From Prorocentrum cordatum (lineage: Eukaryota > Sar > Dinophyceae > Prorocentrales > Prorocentraceae), in assembly GCA_963575745.1 (NCBI GenBank), contig CAUYUJ010021056.1, forward strand, positions 1 to 55,152: 55,152 nt of DNA. The letters run 5' to 3'. Below the pieces are notes generated by a model that searched no databases, was not told the origin of the DNA, and saw only the letters and a program-made list of their open reading frames with translations. Shown here piece after piece: positions 42,553-52,540 of the stretch (position 1 is its first letter; each line of letters opens with the position of its first letter). Position numbers and translations under genes: made by a program.

Positions 42553-42665
42553 CCGCAATCTGCTCTTCGAGGCGCTGAACCTGGAGAAATACCTGGACGA
42601 CGTCGACTCCCTGTCGTTCCGCGTGCAGTCTGGTGACGGTTGGATCCCGGAGCAGATGGAGGCCC
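42553..42665 (+). CDS. Exon-like island, unknown protein fragment
   Basis: About 36 codons with strong G/C third positions and normal protein composition (LLFEALNLEKYLDDVDSLSF, then RVQSGDGWIPEQMEA), inside otherwise low-complexity DNA. The surrounding frame (42500-43189) is open but becomes Cys/Arg/Ala low-complexity after 42700. Best read as a single captured exon or exon remnant. Family not recognised. Confidence 0.3.
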
Positions 42666-42719
42666 ATCCCGTCATTCTCTCACCGCTGTCACGAGGGGGA
42701 GGGGAACGAGGGGGAGGAG

Positions 42720-43195
42720 TACGGAGAGGGGGGTCCTCCTCTTGCCGCACCAGGGCCTGCTCCTGCGCCTTCCGTGCTGCCCCTGCCCGTGCTGCTGCTC
42801 ACCGTGCTGCTGCTGCTCCCGCTCTTGCTCCTGCCGTTGCCGATCCTGATCCGAACGGCTCCTGGTGCTCCTGCCTGCTGCTCCTGCCTGCTGCTCCTGC
42901 CTGCTGCTCCTGCCGCCGCTGCTGCCGCTGCTCGTGCTGCCGCTGCGCTCCCGCCGCCGCGCTGCTCTTCTCCACGGCCCGCTCCCGGTCGTGCTCCCGC
43001 CCAAGGGGCTCTTCGAGGGGCCTGTGCAGGGCCTTCGGAGGTGCCCTGGGGGGGTCTCCTCCAGGCCTCACAGGGGCGCCCGGAGGCCTCCAGGGAGGCC
43101 CCCAAGAGGCCCGAAGAGGACTAGCGCTGGTCAGAGATATCAGCCCTGGGTCCTCCTCTTCCTCCTCCTTCCTCCTCCTCCTCCTGTAAATAGTT
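42720..43195. repeat. GCTGCTCCTGCC repeats and TCC tract
   Basis: Tandem CTGCTGCTCCTGC units (about 42740-42960), a CTTGGGGGCC-like stretch and a TCCTCC tract up to 43190. Non-coding. Confidence 0.7.
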
Positions 43196-43229
43196 TCTCC
43201 CGGTCGCACCCCGAGGCCAGTTTTTACGG

Positions 43230-43530
43230 CGGGCCTGGTGTTTCGCCTGAGACTTCCTCACTACTTATGACCCCGAAACTTAAAAGTTGACGACAGTTGC
43301 ACATATGGAGGGCCAGTGGTTTTCAACATGTGGCTCTCGCCTTAGCGCCACGCACATTCGTGTTAAGCATTTGCAAGAGTTTCACGGATTGAGGGAGGGT
43401 GGTTTTCAAAACGTGGCTCTCGCCTTAGCGCCGCGCGCATTCGTTTTATTCATTTGCAGAAGTTTCACGGATTGAGGGGCACCCGTTTTCAAATGTGGTT
43501 CTCGCCTTAGTGCCGCGCACATTCGTTTTT
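43230..43530 (+). repeat. Dispersed ~78-bp repeat R3, three tandem units
   Basis: Starts near GTTTCGCCTGAGACTTCCTC. Three units carry GTGGCTCTCGCCTTAGCGCC, GCACATTCGTKTT and TTTGCARRAGTTTCACGGATTGA. Same family as 26363-26830 (inverted) and 46398-46500. Confidence 0.8.
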
Positions 43531-43670
43531 TTTCACAACTATCCTGTGGTGTTGGGTCCTCGTTCTGAAGAGACGGTCCCCGCATCCCTCTTCTCTCCTC
43601 CCTCCTCCTCCTCCCCCTCCTCCTCCCCCTCCTCCCCCTCCTCCCCCTGCTCCCTCTTCCTTGCGTTTCC
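43531..43670. repeat. TCC microsatellite
   Basis: A TCCTCCCCC-type pyrimidine tract joining two satellite families. Confidence 0.85.
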
Positions 43671-43674
43671 CTCA

Positions 43675-44465
43675 CGCAGTACAGCGTCTCGTGGCCCCAT
43701 AGGGAGCTCTACCGAAGGCCCCAGTGGGGGTGCCCGCATGCGTCCCCCCCACCCACTACAGCGTTTCGTGGCCACATAGGGAACGCGGGCGTGCCCCCCA
43801 CCAGTACAGCGCTTCGTGGCCCCATAGGGAGCTCCACCGACGGCCCCAGTGGAGGTGCCCGCATGCGTTCCCCCCACCCAGTACAGCATTTCGTGGCCCC
43901 ATAGGGAGCTCCACCGAAGGCCCCAGTGGGGGTGCCCGCATGCGCCCGTCACACCAAGTGCAGCGTTTCGTGGCCCGTGGGGTGCCCGCATGCGTCCGCC
44001 ACACCAAGTACAGCGTTTCGGGGCCCCGTAGGAAGCTCCACCAACGGTCCCAGGGGGGGGTGCCCGCATGCGCCCCCCCCACCGAATGCAGAGTTTCGTG
44101 GCCCCATTGGGAGCTCCACCGACGGCCCCAGTGGGGATGCCCGCATGCGGTCCCCCACCCAATACAGCGTTTTGTGGCCCCATAGGGAGCTCCACCGACG
44201 GCCCCAGCGGGGGTGCCCGCATGCGTTCCCCCACCCACTACAGCGTGTCGTGGCTCCGTAGGGAGCTCCACCGAAGGCCCCAGTAGGGGTGCCCGCATGC
44301 GCCTGCCACACCAAGTACAGCGTTTCGTGATCCCATAGGGAGGTCCACCTCGCATAGGGAGCTCCACCGAAGGCCCCAGTGGGCTCCACTCGCATGCGTC
44401 CCCCCCGCCCATTACCGCACGCTCCATCACGCGTTGCGTGGCCCCCCGGCAGCGGCACCCATAAC
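43675..44465. repeat. ~77-bp tandem array, about ten units
   Basis: Units start with TACAGCGTTTCGTGGCCCCA and include GGGAGCTCCACCGACGGCCC and GGTGCCCGCATGCG. Starts lie near 43679, 43757, 43804, 43880, 43957, 44009, 44087, 44163, 44239 and 44315, so two units are shortened. Frames shift between units and give no consistent protein. Confidence 0.9.
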
Positions 44466-45210
44466 GCGTTTCCCACATTTTCATATGTCTGGGTCTTTCG
44501 CCAATGTGTATGCTGTTACATGTTTTTATGTTATGTGATAGTGCATTGTACCGTACTACATTATATTTATTACTACATTCTATTTTATTTTACGGTCATG
44601 TTATAGTATAAGGTATCATATCTTACCACACTATATCATACCTTGATATATGGTTTCATATTATATTCACGTTTAGCAAGCTATAGTGTATTATATCAGA
44701 GTATTTTATACTGTATCATAATATTGTATATTCTAGTTATTGTAATGTAGTTTTCTTTTTATCGTACCACGTCGTATTATATACCAGAATAGGGTATTGT
44801 GATATACTTTAGTATACTGTATTATATTGTATTGTAGTATTTTATATAACATTACATTCTGTTGTATCATATTTGTGATATCATAGTCATCATATCATAT
44901 CATATCATATCATATCATCGTCTACTGTATTGTACTGCATGAAACTGTATTATATTGTATTGCATTATAGTGTACCGTATTACATCATAGCGCATTATAT
45001 GATGTCGCATCACATCGTATCATATTTTATTTCATTATACTGACTTAGGTTATATTATATTATAACATAAAATATTACATCATATTTTCTTGTGCCATTT
45101 CATAATCTATGAGCCATAGCATATCATGCCAAATCATATCACCTCATGTTATATTCTAATTCTATGATGCCAAAGTATAGTATGTTCTTTTCCAAATAGG
45201 CTTGCCCATT
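44466..45210. other. AT-rich block
   Basis: About 0.75 kb of strongly AT-rich sequence with TATCATATCATATCAT-type pentamers (about 44889-44920). Its composition is unlike everything around it. No ORF and no recognised organelle gene. Confidence 0.8.
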
Positions 45211-45214
45211 AAGA

Positions 45215-45590
45215 GTCCTGGCTCTTCATAAGTAATTGGTCTTTAAACCACGCCCCCTTTTTCCAATGCCCCCCTTTTTTCCAATGCCCCCCCTTATTTC
45301 CAATAGCCCCCCCCGTGTTTTTCCAATGGCACCCCATCTTATTTTCAATGGCACCCCCAGCTATTTCCAGTGGCGAGTCCTTGCTCTTGCGTGCTTGCTT
45401 GCTTACTCTTGCTTTCATTGCTCTTGCTTGCTTGCTCTTGCGTGCTTGCTCTCGCTTGCTTGCTCTTGATTGCCCTTGCCTGCTTGCACTTGATCGTTGG
45501 CTTTTGATTGACTGTTATTGTTCGCTTGCGCTTGCTTGCTTCCGCTTTCTTGCTTGCGCTTGCTTGATTGTGCTCCTCCCGTCCTCCTTT
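45215..45590 (-). repeat. Dispersed AAGC repeat R4, copy 2 (inverted)
   Basis: On the minus strand it reads an AAGC-rich array, then ACTCGCCACTGGAAATAGCT, CCATTGGAAA-type units, and ACTTATGAAGAGCCAGGACT. It forms the left arm of a large inverted repeat with copy 3. Confidence 0.8.
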
Positions 45591-45659
45591 CGTCCTCCTC
45601 CCATCCTCATCTCGTCCTCCTCTTGTCCTTTTATCTATTTGGAGTCAAGACCGGCTGAT

Positions 45660-46020
45660 ACCGATCAAGTGCAAGCAAGCAAGGGCAAGCAAGAGCAAGC
45701 AAGCGAGAGCAAGCACGCAAGAGCAAGCAAGCAAGTGCAGGGAAAGCAAGCAAGGGCAAGCGATTCATAGGAATCCATAGGAATCCATATGACTCGCCAT
45801 TGGAAATAGCTGGGGGTAACATCGGGAATAGGCATAGAAGCGCTCAGAGGTGGTGCGTAGTCATAGGCATAGGCATAGGCGTAGGCATAGGAGTCAGGGG
45901 GGAGGCATAGGCATAGGCGTAGGCATAGCCATAGGAATTAGGGGTGGGGCATAGGAATTAGGGTGGGTGGGGGGGGCGACGGACCAAGTAGTAGGGTTTG
46001 AGCTGGGAGTCCTATAGGGC
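45660..46020 (+). repeat. Dispersed AAGC repeat R4, copy 3
   Basis: An AAGC-rich array (45665-45760), ACTCGCCATTGGAAATAGCT, a GGCATAGGCATAGGC array (about 45855-45960) in place of some CCATTGG units, and GAGCTGGGAGTCCTATAGGG at the end. Confidence 0.8.
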
Positions 46021-46397
46021 AATCGTAATTTGACAATCTGATGTTATGCTATGTTAAATCATGTTGGATTTTTTGTTTTCGTATAGTAAAGTACTGTGTT
46101 TCATGTTTTTTTTTGTTTTTGCCCCCACCCCCCGGTTTTTTATGTTATAGTTTCTGTAGCTTTATGTCTTTGTCTGGTAGTATATAGTATTTCAATGGGT
46201 TCATATCATCATGCATTTATCATGTTATATTATGTCATTTGATATTTTTATCATATGTTCGCATAGTATATTACAGGATATTGAACCATATTGCATTGTA
46301 GCACCTTGTAGTATTATGTATTTCACCACGTTGCGTTGTATTATTATACGTCATGTATTTATATAAAAGGTTTTTTTCGTGATACATTATATTTAAT
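46021..46397. other. AT-rich block 2
   Basis: An AT-rich spacer with poly-T runs and TATCATAT-type words like the block at 44466-45210. No gene seen. Confidence 0.6.
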
Positions 46398-46500
46398 GTT
46401 GCAAGAGTTTCGAGGATTGAGGGCGGGTGGTTTTCAGAATGTGGCTCCCGCTGTAGTGCCGCGCACATTCGTTCTAAACATTTGCAGGAGTTCCACGGAG
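46398..46500 (+). repeat. Dispersed ~78-bp repeat R3, single unit
   Basis: GCAAGAGTTTCGAGGATTGA, GTGGCTCCCGCTGTAGTGCC and GCACATTCGTTCTAAACATT match the units at 43307-43530. Confidence 0.75.
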
Positions 46501-46984
46501 TCCCATGATCAAAGTAGCAGAAGTGGATTATCGGAAGGATTCGAGATTATGAGGGTGCCACAGTTACGTTCGTTCGCGGTGCTGAAGTACCAAGAATGGT
46601 GTTCTGGCGCGATTCAGGATCGTCAAAACGCAGCAGTCAGGTTGATCCGTGGGGTTGGAATCCCGAGACCAATGTTTTGGCATGCTTCAGGGTCACGGAT
46701 GCCTTCCCACGAGGCAGTTCCCTCAATGGAAATGAACCGCTGTATGGGCCTATGAAGGGGGAGCTTGGAGGGATGGTTTATTCCAACATCATTTATGTCT
46801 CTTGGGTTTACACTGGTCCTCCTCCTCCTGCTCCTCCTCCTCCTCCTGACACCTGGCACCTGACGGCCTGAGAGTCCTCCAGACGCTGCCAACGCGCCCC
46901 CCCGCGCCCCACAGTCTGGTGTGATCCCCCGTGGGGGGGGGGGCCGGCGAGCGGAACGAGAAGGTTCCTCCTCTTCCTCCTCCT
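46501..46984. other. Spacer with inverted R2 repeat
   Basis: No supported gene. About 46770-46850 is the inverted counterpart of 24515-24605 (minus strand GACCAGTGTAAACCCAAGAG), again attached to a GAGGAGGAG tract. Confidence 0.5.
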
Positions 46985-47140
46985 CGATCGTGGGCCTGCT
47001 TCTCCCCCGCCGCCAGGTGGCCGGTCCCCTGCGGATCAAGAGCAACCTGCTGAAGCAGAAGACCGAGAAAAGCCCAGTAGACGTGCCCGCCACGGTGGAC
47101 ACCGACGAGGGCGGTCACGCGGACCGGATAGTGGTGCCCA
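46985..47140 (+). CDS. Exon-like island, unknown protein fragment
   Basis: About 50 codons with G/C-rich third positions and mixed composition (RQVAGPLRIKSNLLKQKTEK, then SPVDVPATVDTDEGGHADRI). The + frame is open 46921-47253. Upstream (Gly/Ser-rich) and downstream parts are low-complexity. It resembles the isolated island at 42553-42665 in codon use. Possibly an exon or a captured transcript piece; no family. Confidence 0.3.
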
Positions 47141-47329
47141 GGGGGAGCCGCAGTCAGGGGGAGCGTTCGGGTTTTTTCGGATGCGCCTTCGGAGGCCCTC
47201 GGGGATTCTTCAGGGCTAGTCGAGTTCGCCACCACAAGAAAAGGGTGTACTAGCAAGATTGGTTTTCTTGTTCAGAGAAAGATGATCCGCCACAACTTAA
47301 AGTGCGACTGGGGAGAGGCTGGTTCAGCG

Positions 47330-47650
47330 GCGCCCTGGGAGGGCCCAAGACGGCCCAAGAGGGCCCAACAAGGTGTCAAGACGGCCAGGACGGCCCAAGA
47401 CGGTCGCACGCCGGTGCACCACGCTCCCTCGACGGCCCAAGAGGGACCGCAGAGGACGCTCAAGAGGCCCCAAAGAGGTACACATAAACGATTGTTAAGG
47501 CCTTATGGCTGGTGCCGCCGACCCTGGATGACGACCCCCTCGATGGAAGAGGCATTCGGGAAGTTCGGGATCAGGCGCTCCCAAGAGTGCCAAAGCGGCT
47601 ACACGAGGTCCCCAAGAGGTGTCCCAAAAGACCCACGAAGTTTCGGGTTG
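47330..47650. repeat. CTTGGGCCGTCTTGG-family repeat, inverted orientation
   Basis: CCCAAGACGGCCCAAGAGGG-type units on +, the reverse complement of the CTTGGGGGCCTC family elsewhere. Non-coding. Confidence 0.6.
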
Positions 47651-48245
47651 TCTTGGAAGCCTTTTGTGAGCCTCCTGGGGCTTCTGGCGGTTCCTTCGGG
47701 GTGCCTGGGAGCCTCGTGGAGGCCTCCCAGGACCCCCTTGGGAGGGTGGTATTCTGACACAGGATCCCCTGGGATGCTCCCAGCCCTACCCCTCTCTGGA
47801 CCCCTACACCCCCTGGCGGGGAAGGGATCCTAGGGAAGGGGCTTCCTTTCGACTCAATTACGAGGTTGCTCAATTTCGCTTTGGCTGTTTTGTCTTGGCT
47901 GGCGCGCTTAAGGAGGAGAGCCAGGATGCTTCATGAAGTCTCTCTGGAGCGCTCTTGAGGGCCTATGGGGGGAAGTTTTGGGGGTGTCTTGGAAGCCCTT
48001 TGAAAGCCTCCTAGGGCTTTCTGGCTGTTCCTTGGGAACGCTTGGGGGCCTCATGGGGCCCTCTGGGGGGCCTGTTGGGCCTCGGGACCCCCCAGGGGGA
48101 ATGGTATTCTGATCCGGGACCACTCCCCGGGATCCCCCCCGGGACCCATGGAGATCTTAGGGAAGGGGCTTCAGCGTTACTCAATTTCGCTCTGGCTGTT
48201 TTGCCGTGGCTGGCGCGCTTAAGGAGGAGGCCCAGGGAATAGGGG
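47650..48245. repeat. Tandem pair of a ~300-bp unit next to the GAC array
   Basis: Copy 1 is about 47650-47935 and copy 2 about 47970-48240. Shared blocks are GTCTTGGAAGCC, GTGGTATTCTGA / ATGGTATTCTGA, TAGGGAAGGGGCTTC, CTCAATTTCGCTTTGGCTGT and TGGCTGGCGCGCTTAAGGAG. The (GAC)70 begins about 20 bp after copy 2. Confidence 0.75.
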
Positions 48246-48257
48246 GGAGCGGTAGCG

Positions 48258-48469
<212 letters not shown>

Positions 48470-49782
48470 TATGAGAACGAGGCAATCGAAACAGCTTCTC
48501 GCGTCTCCGTTTTCAAAGCCTCCACGACGGCCCCAGAGGCCCTTGAGTTCGCCCCCGAACTTCCGACGAGCGCCCCAGCATGGCCCAATCTGGCCTCCAG
48601 GCCGCCCCAAGACAGCTCCCCCAAACGGCTCATATAGGCTCGAGGTTGCCCAAGAGGGCTCCAAACAGCCTAGTAGGCTCCGCCAAACGGCCTCACAACG
48701 AACGGGCCCATTCGCAACACTGTATTAATACGGCGGCGGTCAGATTCGTATACGTGTATATTCCCCAAACAGTGCTTGCACTTACATCGGCCCAATGAAA
48801 GTTCCTGGAATTTTCATCACGACCTTGGCCGGCGGAAGTCGACGGAAGTAAAACGAGGCGGAAGACGGGGGAAGGCCGCCGGAAGGCTTGCCAGTGTCAG
48901 CGGAAGTAAACGACGCCCCTGCCGAACCCCCTACCCCCGTAGAAGCCTAGCAATGTTGTCTTCCTCCGTGGGCCGGGCGGGATCCCGCCTGGCTTATTCC
49001 GCTTTCATATTATAAGTTTAGTTCAGGGCGATCAAAATCCCACCCATGAAAAATGGGGTAGACCAAAATCCCGGGCCGTTCACGGATCCCACCATGCTGG
49101 GATCGGCTCGAAGTAAGATGGGGCTCATAAGTTGCAGTATTATTGCCGTGTTGGGGTCGTCTGGAGGTCATCTTGAGATCATATCCCGGTCATGTTTGGA
49201 TCACGCAACCATCGCGTGGTCATTATGAGGCCACCCTGGGTGCGCTTGGATCCATCTTGTTGCCATCGGGCCATCTCGGCGTCACGCGTTGCTCATGTGT
49301 TTCGTCATCTGCGAGTCGGCCTGAGACGGTCCAGAATCCATGGCGGGATCGCGTTGGGGTGGCATCATCCTGGGTCCACTGGGCGTTATTGTCCGTGGCC
49401 TGAGGCATTCCTGGAAGCATGCTGTGGCCATGGGACGTCTTGGGATCGCGTGCGTGCGAACGCTGAGCTCGCGCGCGCGACTTTTCATCTTGCCGACGGG
49501 CTTACATACATATTATTCCTCTTGCGAGTTTCCAAGGAAACTTTCGTTGGGGCCAAGTAGGGGTTCGTACTTGGCTTAAGCATCTCGGGGTGAGTGGCGG
49601 CTTTTGCGGGTGGTGCCGCCCGTCGCCGCCGTCGCCGTGGCGGCTTTTGCGGGCGGTTGCTCGCCGCCGCCGTCGCCGTCGCCGTCGCCGTCGCCGCCGC
49701 TCGGGGCGAAAGGCGGCTTGTGCGGGCGGTGCCGCCCGTCGCCGCCGTCGCCGTCTCGTAGATTTTCTTTTCAACATGAATT
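48470..49782. other. Spacer with minor repeats
   Basis: Contains CCAAGAGGGC-type patches (about 48520-48690), GGAAGT-rich sequence (48830-48910) and two copies of a GCCGCCGTCGCCGTGGCGGC / GGGCGGTGCCGCCCGTCGCC unit (about 49600-49760). Several short frames, no supported gene. Confidence 0.5.
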
Positions 49783-49941
49783 AAATTCGATCCCCCCCAG
49801 GACTATCACCTCCCCTTTCCGTATTGCAATTTGCATATGAATCTGCTCCATCGTCCATCCTGAATATATGAATGTACACCATCCCAGAGGGGGTCGGTCT
49901 GGCCGCCCCCGCCACGCTGCGCAACATAAGAAATGTTACGC

Positions 49942-49942
<1 letters not shown>

Positions 49943-50033
<91 letters not shown>
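49943..50033. repeat. Poly-T tract of 91
   Basis: 91 consecutive T followed by CTCTCTCT. On the minus strand it is poly-A, possibly the tail of a retroposed transcript, but no matching upstream gene is recognised on that strand. Confidence 0.95.
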
Positions 50034-50383
50034 CTCTCTCTCTCCAAACATCGCAAGATTCCAAGACCCCCTTGAAAAACACGTGACGAAATGCGCACGC
50101 GATCGTCGTCGCGCGCGCATGCAAAAATCCTTCAACACAAATTCGGTTCCGGAAGGGTTTCAAAATCGAGTGTCCAACCAATATAGAAACACAGGGTTTC
50201 GCAACACGCATTTTCAAAAAAAACTTGCGCGCGCTATTGCGAATCTTTAAGAAAACCGTAGGTTTCCCAACATGTTCAGAACATGCTACCAAACGGGCCT
50301 CGCGCGCATGTCGAAACTGTTCGAGCGCCCTTGCGCGCGTGCCGTCGCGAGAATCCTCTGCAACAAATGAGACGAAGTGCACG

Positions 50384-50413
50384 CGCGCGCGTCGGCGCGC
50401 GCGTGCCGAAATC
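50384..50413. other. CG hairpin, one of about eight
   Basis: GCACGCGCGCGC, a GTCG loop, then GCGCGCGCGTGC: a perfect 12-bp stem. Related hairpins lie near 50100, 50930, 52115, 52405, 53245 and 53535. Alternating CG is prone to Z-DNA or cruciform. Confidence 0.85.
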
Positions 50414-52427
50414 CGTCAAAAACCTTCGGTTTCGTAGCGATTTCAAAACCGAGTGTCCCCAAAACAAATAAAACATCGTTTGTAGTATCATTTTTCAAAA
50501 AAAAGCGTGCTGCGCTCGCGCTCTTGCGAATTCGGGAGAAACTTAGTTGTTTGTTGCCATGGGAATCTGCCAAACCGGGCCTCTGGCGCCGCATGCCGAG
50601 ATCATTCGCGCGCCCTTGCGCGCGTGTTGGGGGGGCATGCGCGCGTCGTCGAGCGCGCATGCCGGAATCCTTCATTTTTTGGGGGTTTGTAATGCTTTCA
50701 GAATCGATTGTCAAAAACACTTATGACAACATGGTTTCGCATCATCGATTTTTCACAAAAAAGCTTGCGCGCGGGCTCTTGCGAGTGCTGATGAAAACCA
50801 TGTCTTTCAACATTTTCAGACAATGCTACCAAGCGGGCGTCGCGCGCGCATTTTTGAAATTGTTCGCACGCCCTGTGTGCGCGCGCCGTCGCGAGAATGC
50901 TTTGCAACACATGGGGCGAAGTGCACGCGCGCGCGTCGTCGCGCGCGCATGCCAACGTCCATGACAAACCTTAGGATTACTAGAGGTTTCACAACCGAGT
51001 GTCCAACGCACGTATCATTATACATACTTTCGCAAGGCCAGTTTTCAACAAAACGTGCACTCGCGCTCTTGCGAATTCTGGAGACAGCCATCGGTTTTTC
51101 AACATGTTCATGGAACTCTGCCAAACGGACCTCTGGCGCCGCATGCCGGCATCATTCGCGCGCCCTTGCGCGCGTGCCAGGGGGCGCGATCCGTGTCAAA
51201 TGATACCATGCGGGCTTCTCGCGCGTCGGCCGCGCGAGCGTGTCGAACTCTTTCCAAAACCTTCATCACCGACGCGGGGGCGCCGTCATCGTCGTCGGCG
51301 TGATCAGCATCGGCGCCCGCGCTTGCCGCGCCGTCGTGTTTGTCGAAATCGTCACCAGCATCGCTACTATCATCGTCGCGTCTACCGATGTCGACGTTGT
51401 TATGATACCGCCTCCGCCCAAGTCGCCGACTCGCACTGAAGTGCCCGCTGGGATGCGCCCAGCGGTCAGCGCCACCGCGGCCGCGTCGGTCGCGCCAAAC
51501 TAGCTGGCCGCATCGCGCGCCTGCTTGGTTTGGTGCTGTCAGCAACGTCGCCAGCATCCTTGCTATCATCATCGGGTCTACCGTTGTTGACGTTGCCATG
51601 GTACTGGGCCCGCCCAAGTCGCCGACTCGCACCGAAGTGCCCGCTGGGATGTGCTCGGCGGTCAGCGCCGCCGCGGCCGCGTCGGTCACGCCGAGCTGGC
51701 TGGCTGCTGCGCGCGCGCATGCGCGGGCTGGCGCGGCTGCAGAGATGCTCCAGCCAATGCCGAGCACTCATCGCAATCCCCGCCGCGTGGGTTTTCCAAA
51801 CCATGTTGCGGGTGGATGGATGGGATGTTTGCACGAGCTGTGGAGGGAAGTAGCCAAGCGCGGTTCAGGGTAGTCAATTGTCCTTGCTACCAAGAAAGTA
51901 GGCCCCCCCCCCATCTGGATTATCGACCCCATTTTTCGCGCCGCAATTTGCATAGGATTCTGCCCCATCGTCCATCCTAACATTTAATTCAGACCACCCC
52001 GGCCCAACCGCTATCGGCACCCCCCGGTCATCCTTTGCAAAGTATAATGCGCGCGCGCTCGATTAACAATTATCATCCGTTTGCAGGAACCAATTGCAAC
52101 ACGTGAGACGAAGTGCGCACGCGCGCGTCGTCGCGCGCGCATGCCTTAATCTTGCAAAGACCTGAGGTTTCGGACGGATCTCTAAATCGAGTATTGAAAC
52201 ACATCTGAACATATGGTTTTCGCAACGCGGATTTTCAAACAAGCGCGCGTGCGTTCTTGCGAATTCCAGAGAAAGCCAGGCATTTTTTTCATTTTTTCAG
52301 AAAGTGCTACCAAACGGGCTTCGCGCGCGCATGTCGAAATTGTTCGAGCGCCCTTTGTGCGCGTGCCGTCGCGAGAATGCTTCGCAACAGGTGGGGCGAA
52401 GTGCACGCGCGCGCGTTGTCGCGCGCG

Positions 52428-52540
52428 TGTATGTATGTATGTATATGTAAGTATGTATGTATGTATGTATGTATGTATGTATGTATGTATGTATGTATGT
52501 ATGTATGTATGTATATATATATATATATATATATATGTAT
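52428..52540. repeat. (ATGT)n and (AT)n microsatellite
   Basis: GTAT/ATGT tetramers followed by an AT run, placed exactly where a CG hairpin would be expected to continue into GCATGCC. Confidence 0.95.

Noticed and set aside
49943-50033. Poly-T as tail of a processed pseudogene on the minus strand
   Set aside because: No gene-like sequence precedes it on the minus strand. It interrupts a repeat unit and is more simply a microsatellite.
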